Assembly: GCF_030012525.1 (NCBI RefSeq)
Contig: NZ_CP124855.1
Span: 1,736,001 to 1,800,000, forward strand
Length of the DNA: 64,000 nt
Direction: 5' to 3'
Origin: Chryseobacterium gotjawalense
GTDB lineage: Bacteria; Bacteroidota; Bacteroidia; Flavobacteriales; Weeksellaceae
Within the stretch, counting starts at the first letter, position 1. Every line of letters starts with the position of its first letter. The notes below the pieces were generated by a model. That model was not told the DNA's origin, searched no databases, and saw nothing but the letters and a program-made list of their open reading frames with translations. Shown piece by piece: positions 17,153 to 25,148 of the stretch. The position numbers were made by a program, and so were the translations under genes.

Positions 17153-17905
17153 ATGTCGCTGATTGCTATAAATACTTCACAAAATGTAAATATTAATTTC
17201 AATACGGCAAGTATTGGTGAAAGAATCCTGGCTTTCTTTATTGATATATTAATAAAAGCAGCCTATTTATTTGTTCTTTTTTTAGTGTTTTTCCGCATCT
17301 TAAATCTCGGTTCAGTCCTCGATGGTATGGACAATTGGTCAAGAATGGCGGTTATTCTCATCATCACTTTTCCGATTTATATTTACACTTTGGTATGCGA
17401 AAGTCTCATGGAAGGGCAAACTTTCGGCAAAAAAATCGTTAAAATAAAAGTGGTGAAAATCGACGGATTTCAGGCCGGCTTTGGCGATTATCTGATGCGC
17501 TGGTTTTTCCGTCTGATCGATGTTTTTTCCAACTCCGGCGTGGTCGGATTAATCAGCATGATTGTTTCAAAAAACAACCAGCGGTTGGGAGATATCGCTT
17601 CCGGAACGGCAGTTATTTCTTTAAAAAATGTAGTGAATATCTCTCACACGATTCTTGAAAACCTCAAAGAAGACTACGTCCCCCTTTTTCCACAAGTCAT
17701 TGCCCTGACCGATAACGACGTGAGAATCATTAAAGAAAATTATCAAAAAGCACTGAAAATAGACGACAGACAAGTGGTTTCAAAACTTTCTACTAAAATT
17801 AAAGAAATCCTGAAATTAGAAATAGATCCAACGAAAATGACGGAGCGACAATTCATCAATGTCATCATCAAAGATTATAATTTCTACACGGGAAAAGATC
17901 TTTAA
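17153..17905 (+). CDS. RDD family membrane protein
   Basis: The 250-residue protein has an N-terminal RDD domain (about residues 18-155): SIGERILAFFIDILIKAAYLFV, FGKKIVKIKVVKIDG and MRWFFRLIDVFSNSGVVGLISMI, ending in QRLGDIASGTAVI. A soluble C-terminal region of about 90 residues follows. RDD proteins have been linked to ion transport in some bacteria, but this subgroup goes with SpoIIM/MoxR/DUF58 clusters and its role is open. It is divergent from the cluster with 22 bp between start codons. Confidence 0.88.
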   Translation: MSLIAINTSQNVNINFNTASIGERILAFFIDILIKAAYLFVLFLVFFRILNLGSVLDGMDNWSRMAVILIITFPIYIYTLVCESLMEGQTFGKKIVKIKVVKIDGFQAGFGDYLMRWFFRLIDVFSNSGVVGLISMIVSKNNQRLGDIASGTAVISLKNVVNISHTILENLKEDYVPLFPQVIALTDNDVRIIKENYQKALKIDDRQVVSKLSTKIKEILKLEIDPTKMTERQFINVIIKDYNFYTGKDL

Positions 17906-18012
17906 TCTAAACCTTATGGTGCAGCGATTTTATCAAAACGAAAAACTGTATTTAAGCAGAAAAACGTCTTTTAATTTATTTTCCTTAAATTTAAAGAACA
18001 AAATCGATTATC

Positions 18013-18303
18013 ATGAAATACGAAAATAACAGATCCGGAAACGGCGGCGTACTGATTTTAAGCAATGAAGACGACGAAGTAGGAAGACTGACCTACACGA
18101 TTTTTCCAGAAGAAAATAAATTAATCATCTCCTTTGTTCTGGTTCATCCAAAATTCGAAGGTCGCGGAATGGGAAAATATTTAGTTGAAGAGGGCATCAA
18201 ATTCGCCAGGGAAAACGACTGGAAAGTATATCCACACTGTTCCTATGCCCGTTCGGTAATGAAAAGGATGAAAGATGTGGATGACATTCTGCTGGAACGT
18301 TAA
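18013..18303 (+). CDS. Small GNAT-type N-acetyltransferase (YjdJ-like)
   Basis: The 96-residue protein matches the minimal GNAT family: FVLVHPKFEGRGMGKYLVEEGIKFARE contains the acetyl-CoA pyrophosphate-binding R/Q-x-x-G-x-G/A pattern, followed by KVYPHCSYARSVM. Its length is normal for this group. The substrate is unknown. It is followed immediately by a bidirectional terminator shared with speB. Confidence 0.9.
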   Translation: MKYENNRSGNGGVLILSNEDDEVGRLTYTIFPEENKLIISFVLVHPKFEGRGMGKYLVEEGIKFARENDWKVYPHCSYARSVMKRMKDVDDILLER

Positions 18304-18309
18304 AAAACA

Positions 18310-18334
18310 AAACCCATAGAAAATCTATGGGTTT
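18310..18334. terminator. Bidirectional intrinsic terminator
   Basis: AAACCCATAGA and TCTATGGGTTT form an 11-bp stem with a 3-nt AAA loop, A-rich on the left and T-rich on the right. It lies between the convergent GNAT and speB genes. Confidence 0.85.
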
Positions 18335-18357
18335 TATGTTTATCGGGGTTTAATTTT

Positions 18358-19212
18358 TTAATTCTTGCTGATATGATAATACGCCAACATTTTGTAATAC
18401 AGCTTTGCAGCTAAGAACGCCGTAGGTTTTGGCATCGGAGAATCCATTAATTCTACGATATCAAAAGCAACCACATTGCATTTTTCAAATACTTTTCTCA
18501 GTAACTCCAAAGTTGGATACCATTGCAAACCGCCTGGTTCCGGAGTTCCTGTTGATGGCGCAATGGAAGGATCAAAAGCATCCAAATCAATCGTGATATA
18601 AACATTCCCTGAAACTTTTTCTAAAACGTCATTAATCCAGTTTTCGTTATTGGCGATTTGGTGCGCCCAAAAACACTGCTCTTTGTTCACATATTCCATT
18701 TCTTCAATATCCATGGAACGGATCCCGACCTGAACTAAATTATGTTTTTGGCTGGCTTCATAAACCGCGCAGGCATGATTAGACGTAGATCCGTGAAACT
18801 CCGGACGCAAATCGGTATGCGCATCCAATTGCAAAACCGTCAGGTTTTCATATTTTTCACCCACTGCGCGAATGGAGCCAATCGATACAGAATGTTCGCC
18901 GCCGAAAAGGGTAAATAATTTTCCGTCGTGGTTGAGAAGTTCTTTGGTTTTATTATAAACCGCTGCCGTCATCGCTTCCGGAGAAGATTTCTCGGTGATT
19001 TCCCCTGCGAGAAAAACGCCTTCCAAATAAGGTTCTGTACTGGTTTCGATGTCGTACAATTCCATATTTTCAGAAGCGTCTAAAAAAAGTTCCGGGCCTT
19101 TGTCAGCACCTTTTCCCCATGTAGAAGTTCCGTCATAAGGAACGGTTACCAGCATTACTTTCGAGGTTTCTAACTGAGCATTTTCTTCTGGAATATCGGC
19201 GTAGGTTTTCAT
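18358..19212 (-). CDS. speB: Agmatinase (arginase family)
   Basis: The 284-residue ureohydrolase has all manganese-ligand motifs: GGEHSVS, QLDAHTDLR and TIDLDAFDPSIAPSTGTPEPGG. It hydrolyses agmatine to putrescine and urea. The arginine decarboxylase that makes agmatine is encoded nearby (20224-21615), separated only by a HAD gene on the other strand. Family members can also be arginase or guanidinobutyrase; the neighbour supports agmatinase. A TATCTTTG -7 box lies on the minus strand at 19256-19249. Confidence 0.92.
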   Translation of the reverse strand: MKTYADIPEENAQLETSKVMLVTVPYDGTSTWGKGADKGPELFLDASENMELYDIETSTEPYLEGVFLAGEITEKSSPEAMTAAVYNKTKELLNHDGKLFTLFGGEHSVSIGSIRAVGEKYENLTVLQLDAHTDLRPEFHGSTSNHACAVYEASQKHNLVQVGIRSMDIEEMEYVNKEQCFWAHQIANNENWINDVLEKVSGNVYITIDLDAFDPSIAPSTGTPEPGGLQWYPTLELLRKVFEKCNVVAFDIVELMDSPMPKPTAFLAAKLYYKMLAYYHISKN

Positions 19213-19352
19213 GAGTTTTTAAATTTTAAATGATAAGTTTTCGATTTTCAAAGATAAGAAAATGCCTGATGCTATTTATTACCGTCATCTAAATCTTTAG
19301 TGAAAAATTCCGGAAACTCTGCAAAAACCCTTATTTTTACAAAAAACAATCA

Positions 19353-20012
19353 ATGCCATTAAAAGCAGTTTTATTCGACATGGACGGTGTTATCGTTGAT
19401 ACCGAACCGCTTCACAGGAAAGCCTACTACCAGATGTTCGACGATTTGGGAATTGAAGTTTCCGAAGAGTTATACACGACCTTCACCGGTGCATCTACAA
19501 AAAAAGTTTCCAATACGCTTATCGAAAGGTTCAGACTTGAGAATACTCCCGAAGAATTAGCGGTTATTAAAAGAAAATATTTTAAACAGTATTTTTACAG
19601 CGATGCAGATTTTAATTTAATTCCGGGTGTCAAAAATCTGATTGAAAATTATTTTGAAAATAATATAAAACTTGTTTTGGCTTCGTCCGCCAGCATGACC
19701 ACGATTGATATGGTTTTTGAAAAATTTGATTTGGGGAAATATTTTCTTGGAAAAATCAGTGGTGCCGATTTAAAGGAATCGAAACCTTATCCTGAAATCT
19801 TTCTTTTAGCCTCTGAAATCGCTGGCGAAAAAAGAGAAAGTTGCATGGTCATTGAAGATTCTACCAACGGAATCGTGGCAGCTCACTCCGCCGGGATTTT
19901 CTGTACCGCCTATAAAAGTGAACATTCCATCAATCAGAATTATGACAAAGCCAATCTGTTGATTTCTGATTTTTCAGAGATTGAGTTTGAAAAAATTATT
20001 AAATACTTTTAA
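19353..20012 (+). CDS. HAD-superfamily phosphatase (beta-phosphoglucomutase-like)
   Basis: The 219-residue HAD hydrolase has motif I FDMDGVIVDTE (residues 8-18), a helical cap, motif II LASSAS, motif III Lys in KESKPYPEIF and motif IV VIEDSTNGIVAAHSAG. It belongs to the subfamily containing phosphoglycolate phosphatase and beta-phosphoglucomutase; substrate cannot be assigned. It is a single plus-strand gene between speB and speA, followed by the structured element at 20110-20179. Confidence 0.9.
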   Translation: MPLKAVLFDMDGVIVDTEPLHRKAYYQMFDDLGIEVSEELYTTFTGASTKKVSNTLIERFRLENTPEELAVIKRKYFKQYFYSDADFNLIPGVKNLIENYFENNIKLVLASSASMTTIDMVFEKFDLGKYFLGKISGADLKESKPYPEIFLLASEIAGEKRESCMVIEDSTNGIVAAHSAGIFCTAYKSEHSINQNYDKANLLISDFSEIEFEKIIKYF

Positions 20013-20109
20013 CGGAAAGTTGATTTTATTTTTTTTAATCTAAAGACATAAGCGGCGCAAAGTATTTTTAGAGAGGTTGCCTTTGAAAAAAAACCTGAAA
20101 GTTGTTTTA

Positions 20110-20179
20110 GCCCCGATGGAAACGGCATCCTTTTTCTTTTCACGACAGTGAAAGAAAAAGATATAGTGGACAGCGGGAC
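20110..20179 (+). ncRNA. Candidate conserved structured RNA element
   Basis: GCCCCGATG (20110-20118) can pair with CAGCGGGAC (20171-20179) with two mismatches. Inside it lies a long hairpin 20130-20160 whose arms, CTTTTTCTTT-(bulge)-CAC and GTGAAAGAAAAAG, close a GACA loop. Single-stranded segments GAAACGGCATCC and ATAGTGGA flank the inner hairpin. I recall very similar sequences, with a different inner stem, repeated in intergenic regions of other Flavobacteriia, but this is memory, not a search. Strand is uncertain. It could be related to Rfam Flavobacteria RNA motifs such as Flavo-1; untested. Confidence 0.5.
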
Positions 20180-20190
20180 CGAAAAATAAA

Positions 20191-20216
20191 AAGGAGCACC
20201 AATCTGGATGCTCCTT
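20191..20216. terminator. Intrinsic terminator downstream of speA
   Basis: AAGGAGCA and TGCTCCTT form a perfect 8-bp stem with a 10-nt loop. It lies just past the speA stop (minus strand), where it is followed by a T-rich run, and could also end plus-strand transcripts of the HAD gene or the structured RNA. Confidence 0.8.
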
Positions 20217-20223
20217 ATTTATT

Positions 20224-21615
20224 TTAATATCCTAATAATTTTAAAACATCTTCCGGTTTTTGCTCTTCCCGGAAAACGGTATATAAAAAATTGCCTTCTT
20301 CATCTTTATCGATCAAAATATGTTTCGGCTGAGGCATCAAACAGTGGTGAACGCCGCCGTAACCGCCGATGGTTTCCTGATAGGCACCGGTATTGAAAAA
20401 ACCGATATATAAAGGTTTTGTGTCGCTGAAAGTCGGTAAGTAAATCGCATTGGTATGCTGCTCGGAATTATAGTAATCGTCTGAATCACAAGTTAATCCG
20501 CCTAAGAAAACACGTTCATAGGTATCTTCCCAACGGTTGAGCGGAAGCATAATGAATTTGCGGGAAATCGCCCAGGTATCGGGCAAAGTGGTCATAAAAG
20601 AGGAGTCGATCATATCCCATTTTTCCCGGTCATTCTGGCGTTTTTGAGAGATAATTTTATAGAGATGTCCGCCACTTTCGCCAACGGTAAAACTGCCGAA
20701 TTCGGTGTAGATGTTTGGCTCTTCTACGCCTTCTTCTTCACAGAATTTTTTGATTTGCGACACGATTTCATTCACCATATATTGGTAATCGTAATCGAAA
20801 TTCAAAGAAGTTTTTATGGGAAAACCACCGCCGATATTCAAAGAATCCACTTCGGGAGCGATTTTTTTCAAACGTGCATAAACGCGCAGACATTTATAAA
20901 GTTCATTCCAATAGTAAGCCGTATCCTTGATTCCTGTATTGATGAAAAAGTGCAGCATTTTCAACCGCGCATTGGGATGGTCTGCAATTTTCTGGCTGTA
21001 ATAAGGAATAATATCTTTGTATCCAATTCCTAATCTGGAAGTATAAAATTCGAATTTCGGTTCCTCTTCTGAAGCGATACGGATCCCGATATTGAAGGTA
21101 GAATCAATACTTTCCGTCAGTTTGTCGAGTTCCCGATAGTTATCGAGAATCGGTGTAATATTGTGAAAACCTTTATTAATTAAATCAGAGATTTTTGCTA
21201 AATAATCATCGGTTTTAAAACCGTTGCAAATCACTTCTACGCTCTTGTCAAATTTTCCTTTTTCATAAAGCGACCGTACGATATCAATATCGTAGGCTGA
21301 AGAAGTTTCCAGAGAAATATCATTTTTCAGTGCTTCTTCCAGTACAAAAGCAAAGTGGCTGGATTTGGTGCAGTAGCAATAGCGGTATTTTTTTTTGTAA
21401 TCATTGATTTCAAAAGCTTCTTTGAACCAGGCTTTTGCACGCTGAATATTGGTAGATATTTTTGGCAGATAATTAAACTTCAAAGGCGTACCGAACTGTT
21501 CAATAACCTCCATCAAAGGAATGTCATGAAATTGAAGAGTATTATCCGCGACGTTAAATTCTTCGGTTGGAAAATACAAAGTTTGATCGATAAGTTCTGA
21601 ATATTTAATTTTCAT
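20224..21615 (-). CDS. speA: Arginine decarboxylase, fold-III PLP type
   Basis: The 463-residue PLP-barrel decarboxylase has the PLP lysine in YCTKSSHFAF (about residue 84), the glycine loop GGGFPIK, the phosphate-site EFGSFTVGESG, the catalytic CDSDDYY and the C-terminal GAYQETIGGYGG. It belongs to the Bacteroidetes biosynthetic arginine decarboxylase group, shorter than E. coli SpeA. With SpeB it forms the agmatine route to putrescine. An alternative is decarboxylation of a related diamino acid such as carboxynorspermidine; the SpeB neighbour favours arginine. Start ATG at 21615. Confidence 0.88.
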   Translation of the reverse strand: MKIKYSELIDQTLYFPTEEFNVADNTLQFHDIPLMEVIEQFGTPLKFNYLPKISTNIQRAKAWFKEAFEINDYKKKYRYCYCTKSSHFAFVLEEALKNDISLETSSAYDIDIVRSLYEKGKFDKSVEVICNGFKTDDYLAKISDLINKGFHNITPILDNYRELDKLTESIDSTFNIGIRIASEEEPKFEFYTSRLGIGYKDIIPYYSQKIADHPNARLKMLHFFINTGIKDTAYYWNELYKCLRVYARLKKIAPEVDSLNIGGGFPIKTSLNFDYDYQYMVNEIVSQIKKFCEEEGVEEPNIYTEFGSFTVGESGGHLYKIISQKRQNDREKWDMIDSSFMTTLPDTWAISRKFIMLPLNRWEDTYERVFLGGLTCDSDDYYNSEQHTNAIYLPTFSDTKPLYIGFFNTGAYQETIGGYGGVHHCLMPQPKHILIDKDEEGNFLYTVFREEQKPEDVLKLLGY

Positions 21616-21695
21616 TTTGTTGCTGAAATTTTACAGTTTTAAAAATGCAAAGTTGAGGAAAAAAGTTGGGTTTTTATTTTAAAATTCCTTAAAAA

Positions 21696-22328
21696 TTAGC
21701 GTTCGTCTGTTTTTCCCACAAAGACGACTAAATTTCCGCTTTCAAATTCAATGGTCACCTCCTCTTCTATAGCGAAATTTCGCGTTCCAACTCGGGAGGT
21801 AATATCTAAATTTTCGTTATTTAAAGGCCAGTTCAGACCTTTTGTCATCACCTTTTCTGCCAGAGGATACGGATATAACGAAATCATGCAATTCTTACAG
21901 TTTTCTAAGACTAATTTTTTCGGTGCAAAAAAATAGGTGGAAAATTCATCAAAAAAAGTAATCTTTAAATCATCTTTAAATAAAAATGCCACGGTTAGAT
22001 TCCCTAAAAAATGATCCATTTCACCGCCACTTCCACCGTAAACATCGATCGTTTTAAATCCTTTTCCTTTGATAATCTCGAGTGATTTTTCAAAATCGGT
22101 TTTATCCTGATCCGGTGTGTAAATAAATTTATCGTGATAAATTTTTTCGTCTTTTCCGGAATGCGAATCGAAATCCCCTGAAATAAAATCGAGTTTTTCA
22201 AATGGGAAATCCATCTCTTTCAAATAATGAAACGCTCCATCGGAACAGGCAATTAATGAATAACCTTCTGTTTGCGGAAGATTTTTTGGCGGGATTCCGT
22301 TGATGAAAAGGAGTGCTTTATCGGTCAT
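21696..22328 (-). CDS. thiN: Thiamin pyrophosphokinase
   Basis: The enzyme transfers pyrophosphate from ATP to thiamin, giving TPP. Motifs are LIACSDGAFHYL, DFISGDFDSHS, PDQDKTDFEKSLEII and VYGGSGGEMDHFLGNL. The frame extends to 22358, but the ATG at 22328 (MTDKALLFINGIPPKNL) begins right at the fold and overlaps the upstream stop by 11 nt rather than 41; it is chosen, giving 210 residues. It is translationally coupled to the cobalamin adenosyltransferase gene, making a small cofactor operon. Confidence 0.92.
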   Translation of the reverse strand: MTDKALLFINGIPPKNLPQTEGYSLIACSDGAFHYLKEMDFPFEKLDFISGDFDSHSGKDEKIYHDKFIYTPDQDKTDFEKSLEIIKGKGFKTIDVYGGSGGEMDHFLGNLTVAFLFKDDLKITFFDEFSTYFFAPKKLVLENCKNCMISLYPYPLAEKVMTKGLNWPLNNENLDITSRVGTRNFAIEEEVTIEFESGNLVVFVGKTDER

Positions 22329-22887
22329 TTGGATTCCAGTATTCTTCAGTTTCCCCATTTATTTTTGAAACATAACGTGCCAAAACGAATAAATAATCGG
22401 AAAGCCGGTTCAGGTATTTGATGAGTTCCGGGCGAACTTCTTCAGATTCATTGAGGAAAACCAAACTGCGTTCTGCACGCCTGCAAACAGTTCTGCAAAC
22501 ATGAAGTGCCGTGGCAGATTTTCCGCCACCCGGAAGAATAAAATATTGCAAAGGCGCCAGTTCTTTCTCAAAAGCATCCATCCAATGTTCGAGTTCTTCA
22601 ATTTCGGTATCGGTAATCATTAAAGCCAGGCGTGATTTACCGTTTGCTAAAGTTAATTTATCGGTAGGAGTTGCCGATTCTGAACCAACTGTAAATAAGT
22701 CAAACTGAATTTTTTTGAGTTGATTTAAAATTTCCTCTTCTATAATTTCACATTTCGCAACACCGATAAAAGAGTTGAGTTCATCGATCGTTCCGTAAGA
22801 TTCTACTCTTGCGGACGCTTTGGAAACGCGGGTTCCGCCATACAGTGCAGTTTCGCCTTTGTCACCGGTTTTGGTGTAGATTTTCAT
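22318..22887 (-). CDS. PduO-type cob(I)alamin adenosyltransferase
   Basis: The 189-residue protein has the ATP-binding N-terminus KIYTKTGDKGETALYGGTRVSK and the C-terminal CRRAERSLVFL...YLNRLSDYLFVLARY typical of PduO/MMAB. It makes adenosylcobalamin. The organism therefore handles B12 for uses beyond the methylcobalamin-dependent MetH in this window, for instance a mutase or ribonucleotide reductase elsewhere (inference). Length is normal. It overlaps thiN at its 3' end. Confidence 0.93.
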   Translation of the reverse strand: MKIYTKTGDKGETALYGGTRVSKASARVESYGTIDELNSFIGVAKCEIIEEEILNQLKKIQFDLFTVGSESATPTDKLTLANGKSRLALMITDTEIEELEHWMDAFEKELAPLQYFILPGGGKSATALHVCRTVCRRAERSLVFLNESEEVRPELIKYLNRLSDYLFVLARYVSKINGETEEYWNPNDR

Positions 22888-23106
22888 TGGATTTACTTTG
22901 TTGTAAATTTAATGATTTTAAAAGAGTTGCCGTAATAAAGAATTTAATTATTTGACACGGTCAATTTTTTTTCACCCATTTTTGTAATAATTTTAGAATA
23001 TTTGTATCCAATGTACAGAACCCAGAAAATTTGATTTTATTAACACCAAAACATTTCTAATGAAAAATCACAAATTCAAAATTGACCTTTACAAAATATT
23101 CAAAAG

Positions 23107-23592
23107 ATGACTTACGATTTTGATCAACTTTATAAAGAGTTTTCTGCCAGAATATACAAATTATGTTTGAGTTACTCGGGTGAAAAATTATTTGCGGACG
23201 ATCTTCACCAGGAAACGTGGATTTCAGTTTGGAACAGTTTGCCCAAATTCCGGAACGAAAGCAAAATTAGCACTTGGATTTACAGAATCGCCATCAACAC
23301 TTGCTTGGTTGGAATTAAAAAGCAAAAAAACAAAGCGGAGAATTCTGAAGTGATTTTATCAAAACTCGTTCATGAAGAAACTTATGACAACTCTACGGAA
23401 ATCAGCCGATTGTATGAATGCATCAGCAAATTAAAAGAAAGTGAGAGAATTATTATCACTTTGGTTTTGGAAGAAAAGCCTTACGAAGAAATCGCAGAAA
23501 TCACCGGAATTACCGAGAATAATCTGCGTGTGAAAATTCACAGAATAAAAAAAGAACTTCAGGAAACATATATGAATTATGGAAGAATTTAA
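23107..23592 (+). CDS. ECF-type RNA polymerase sigma factor
   Basis: The 161-residue sigma-70 family protein has region 2 (LCLSYSGEKLFADDLHQETWISVWNSLPKFR, about residues 18-48) and region 4 (KPYEEIAEITGITENNLRVKIHRIKKEL, about 121-148) as expected for an extracytoplasmic-function sigma factor. The overlapping downstream gene (14 nt) encodes a four-helix membrane protein, the position where ECF factors usually have their anti-sigma factor. Its regulon is unknown. Confidence 0.92.
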   Translation: MTYDFDQLYKEFSARIYKLCLSYSGEKLFADDLHQETWISVWNSLPKFRNESKISTWIYRIAINTCLVGIKKQKNKAENSEVILSKLVHEETYDNSTEISRLYECISKLKESERIIITLVLEEKPYEEIAEITGITENNLRVKIHRIKKELQETYMNYGRI

Positions 23593-24172
23593 CGAACTGG
23601 AAAACCTTTGGAAACAATCAGAAACCAAGGTTCCAACAAAAAACGCAAACATTTCAAAAATAAAAAACAATCGTATGAAACTGAAAAACACTTACACAAA
23701 AGGAGCAATATTACTGATGTTTATAGGGATTTTAATCTTGGTTTTAATGTTTTTTTTAGACGCCAAATTACAAACCACTCCTATTATTTCATCAATGGTC
23801 ATTATTTCATCAACTTGTTTTCTTCAAGCGTTATTAATGCTTTTCACAGCAAATGAAATCAGTAAAATTGATGAAACTCAAACACCTGGTTTTCATTTGA
23901 AACAATGGCAGAATTTCAGAGCTTTTCAGAAAAAACAGAGATCTTGGAACATGCCTGTTTATTACACTTTACTAAGTATTGCACTGGGAGTTTATCTCTA
24001 TGAATTACTAAAAAGTATAGATTTATGGAAGATGATTCTCGCTTTTGCGATCACTTATTCATGGATGCTTTTTGCTTATTTTTATCTCGGTAAAAAGGAA
24101 ATTAAAAAACAGGATGCAAAATTAGACAACATCATTTCGGAGCTGAAAAATCTCGAAAATCAATTTCACTAA
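23579..24172 (+). CDS. Four-helix membrane protein, candidate partner of the ECF sigma factor
   Basis: The 197-residue protein has a 37-residue hydrophilic N-terminus (EEFNELENLWKQSETKVPTK) that would be cytoplasmic, and four transmembrane segments: ILLMFIGILILVLMFFL, IISSMVIISSTCFLQALLMLF, YTLLSIALGVYLYEL and MILAFAITYSWMLFAYFYL. A short charged tail follows. No known anti-sigma domain is recognised, but the 14-nt overlap with the sigma gene and the cytosolic N-terminus fit an anti-sigma or sensor role (inference). Confidence 0.7.
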   Translation: MEEFNELENLWKQSETKVPTKNANISKIKNNRMKLKNTYTKGAILLMFIGILILVLMFFLDAKLQTTPIISSMVIISSTCFLQALLMLFTANEISKIDETQTPGFHLKQWQNFRAFQKKQRSWNMPVYYTLLSIALGVYLYELLKSIDLWKMILAFAITYSWMLFAYFYLGKKEIKKQDAKLDNIISELKNLENQFH

Positions 24173-24182
24173 TTTAAATAAT

Positions 24183-24204
24183 TCCGGGAGCTAAAACTTC
24201 CGGA
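24183..24204. terminator. Bidirectional intrinsic terminator
   Basis: TCCGGGAG and CTTCCGGA form an 8-bp stem with one G-T pair and a 6-nt loop, followed by seven T on the plus strand. It separates the convergent sigma operon and alpha/beta hydrolase gene. Confidence 0.8.
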
Positions 24205-24210
24205 TTTTTT

Positions 24211-25050
24211 TCAAAGTTCATCTAATGCAATCTTCCAAAGGCTTTTATTGAAACTTCTGAAAAAATTGATGTGTCCGATTTCGCCTTTTTCAGACTCGTA
24301 AACTTTAACTTCTCTGAATGTTGTTTTTAAATTTGGATAAACATTCTTCAGCAGATTTTTCATTCCTTTTTGAGTCACCCAAGTGTCATCTTCGGCGTGG
24401 ATAATAAAGGTTTCCTGTTTTAATTCCAGAGCATGATTTTCTTTAATTTTTTCATAAAGTCTACTTGTGGATTTTTTATTTAAAATTAAAGTTTGCCAGT
24501 CGAAAGCAACTCCTTTGGGTAAAGATTCTCCCAAACCGAAGCGGTGTGCCGGGAAATATCCAAAAAAATGAGTCATCACCGGAAGTGCGATTCCGAAGCC
24601 CAGCAAAGCGGTAACCGCAACGCTGAAATTTAAATTTCCAATATAAGCGTCCTGCGTTCCTACAAAAATAAACTTCTTGAAATTAATCGAATACTCGTTC
24701 ATCCCAAGAATTAAAGCACCAACGGAATGGCCTAAACAAAACTTGGTATAATCCGGATATTCCTTTTGAATAAAATCAGTAACCGCTTTAAAATCTAAAG
24801 TTCCCCATATTCTCATTGAGGCTTTGAAACCGCTCATTTTCTCTGGTTTAGACTCGCCGATTCCCCGATAATCGTAGGTGATGACGACAAATCCGTTTTC
24901 TGCCAAATATTTTGCAAAGGAAAAATAAATCTGCTGTTTCACTCCAGTTGCAGAATTAATGAGCAATAATTTTCCGTTTGAAGATTCCGGTTCGAAAATC
25001 TTTACGGAAAGGTGGATTTCATCCAGAGTATTTAAAGTAAGTTCTTTCAT
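24211..25050 (-). CDS. Alpha/beta hydrolase
   Basis: The 279-residue serine hydrolase has the oxyanion region INSATGVKQQIYF, the strand-turn YDYRGIGES, the nucleophile elbow LGHSVGALILG (Ser about 106), a late acidic residue in IHAEDDTWVT and a candidate His in GEIGHINFF. It resembles the poorly characterised esterase-like group in COG4757. Substrate unknown. It is followed by the shared terminator at 24183-24204. Confidence 0.85.
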   Translation of the reverse strand: MKELTLNTLDEIHLSVKIFEPESSNGKLLLINSATGVKQQIYFSFAKYLAENGFVVITYDYRGIGESKPEKMSGFKASMRIWGTLDFKAVTDFIQKEYPDYTKFCLGHSVGALILGMNEYSINFKKFIFVGTQDAYIGNLNFSVAVTALLGFGIALPVMTHFFGYFPAHRFGLGESLPKGVAFDWQTLILNKKSTSRLYEKIKENHALELKQETFIIHAEDDTWVTQKGMKNLLKNVYPNLKTTFREVKVYESEKGEIGHINFFRSFNKSLWKIALDEL

Positions 25051-25148
25051 TTAATGAAAATTCCACCTTTCAATAAGTGGAATTGTTTTTTAAAAATATA
25101 AATTTTAAATGTAATAAAAGGAAAAACCGATATGCTCAATATAGCAAA

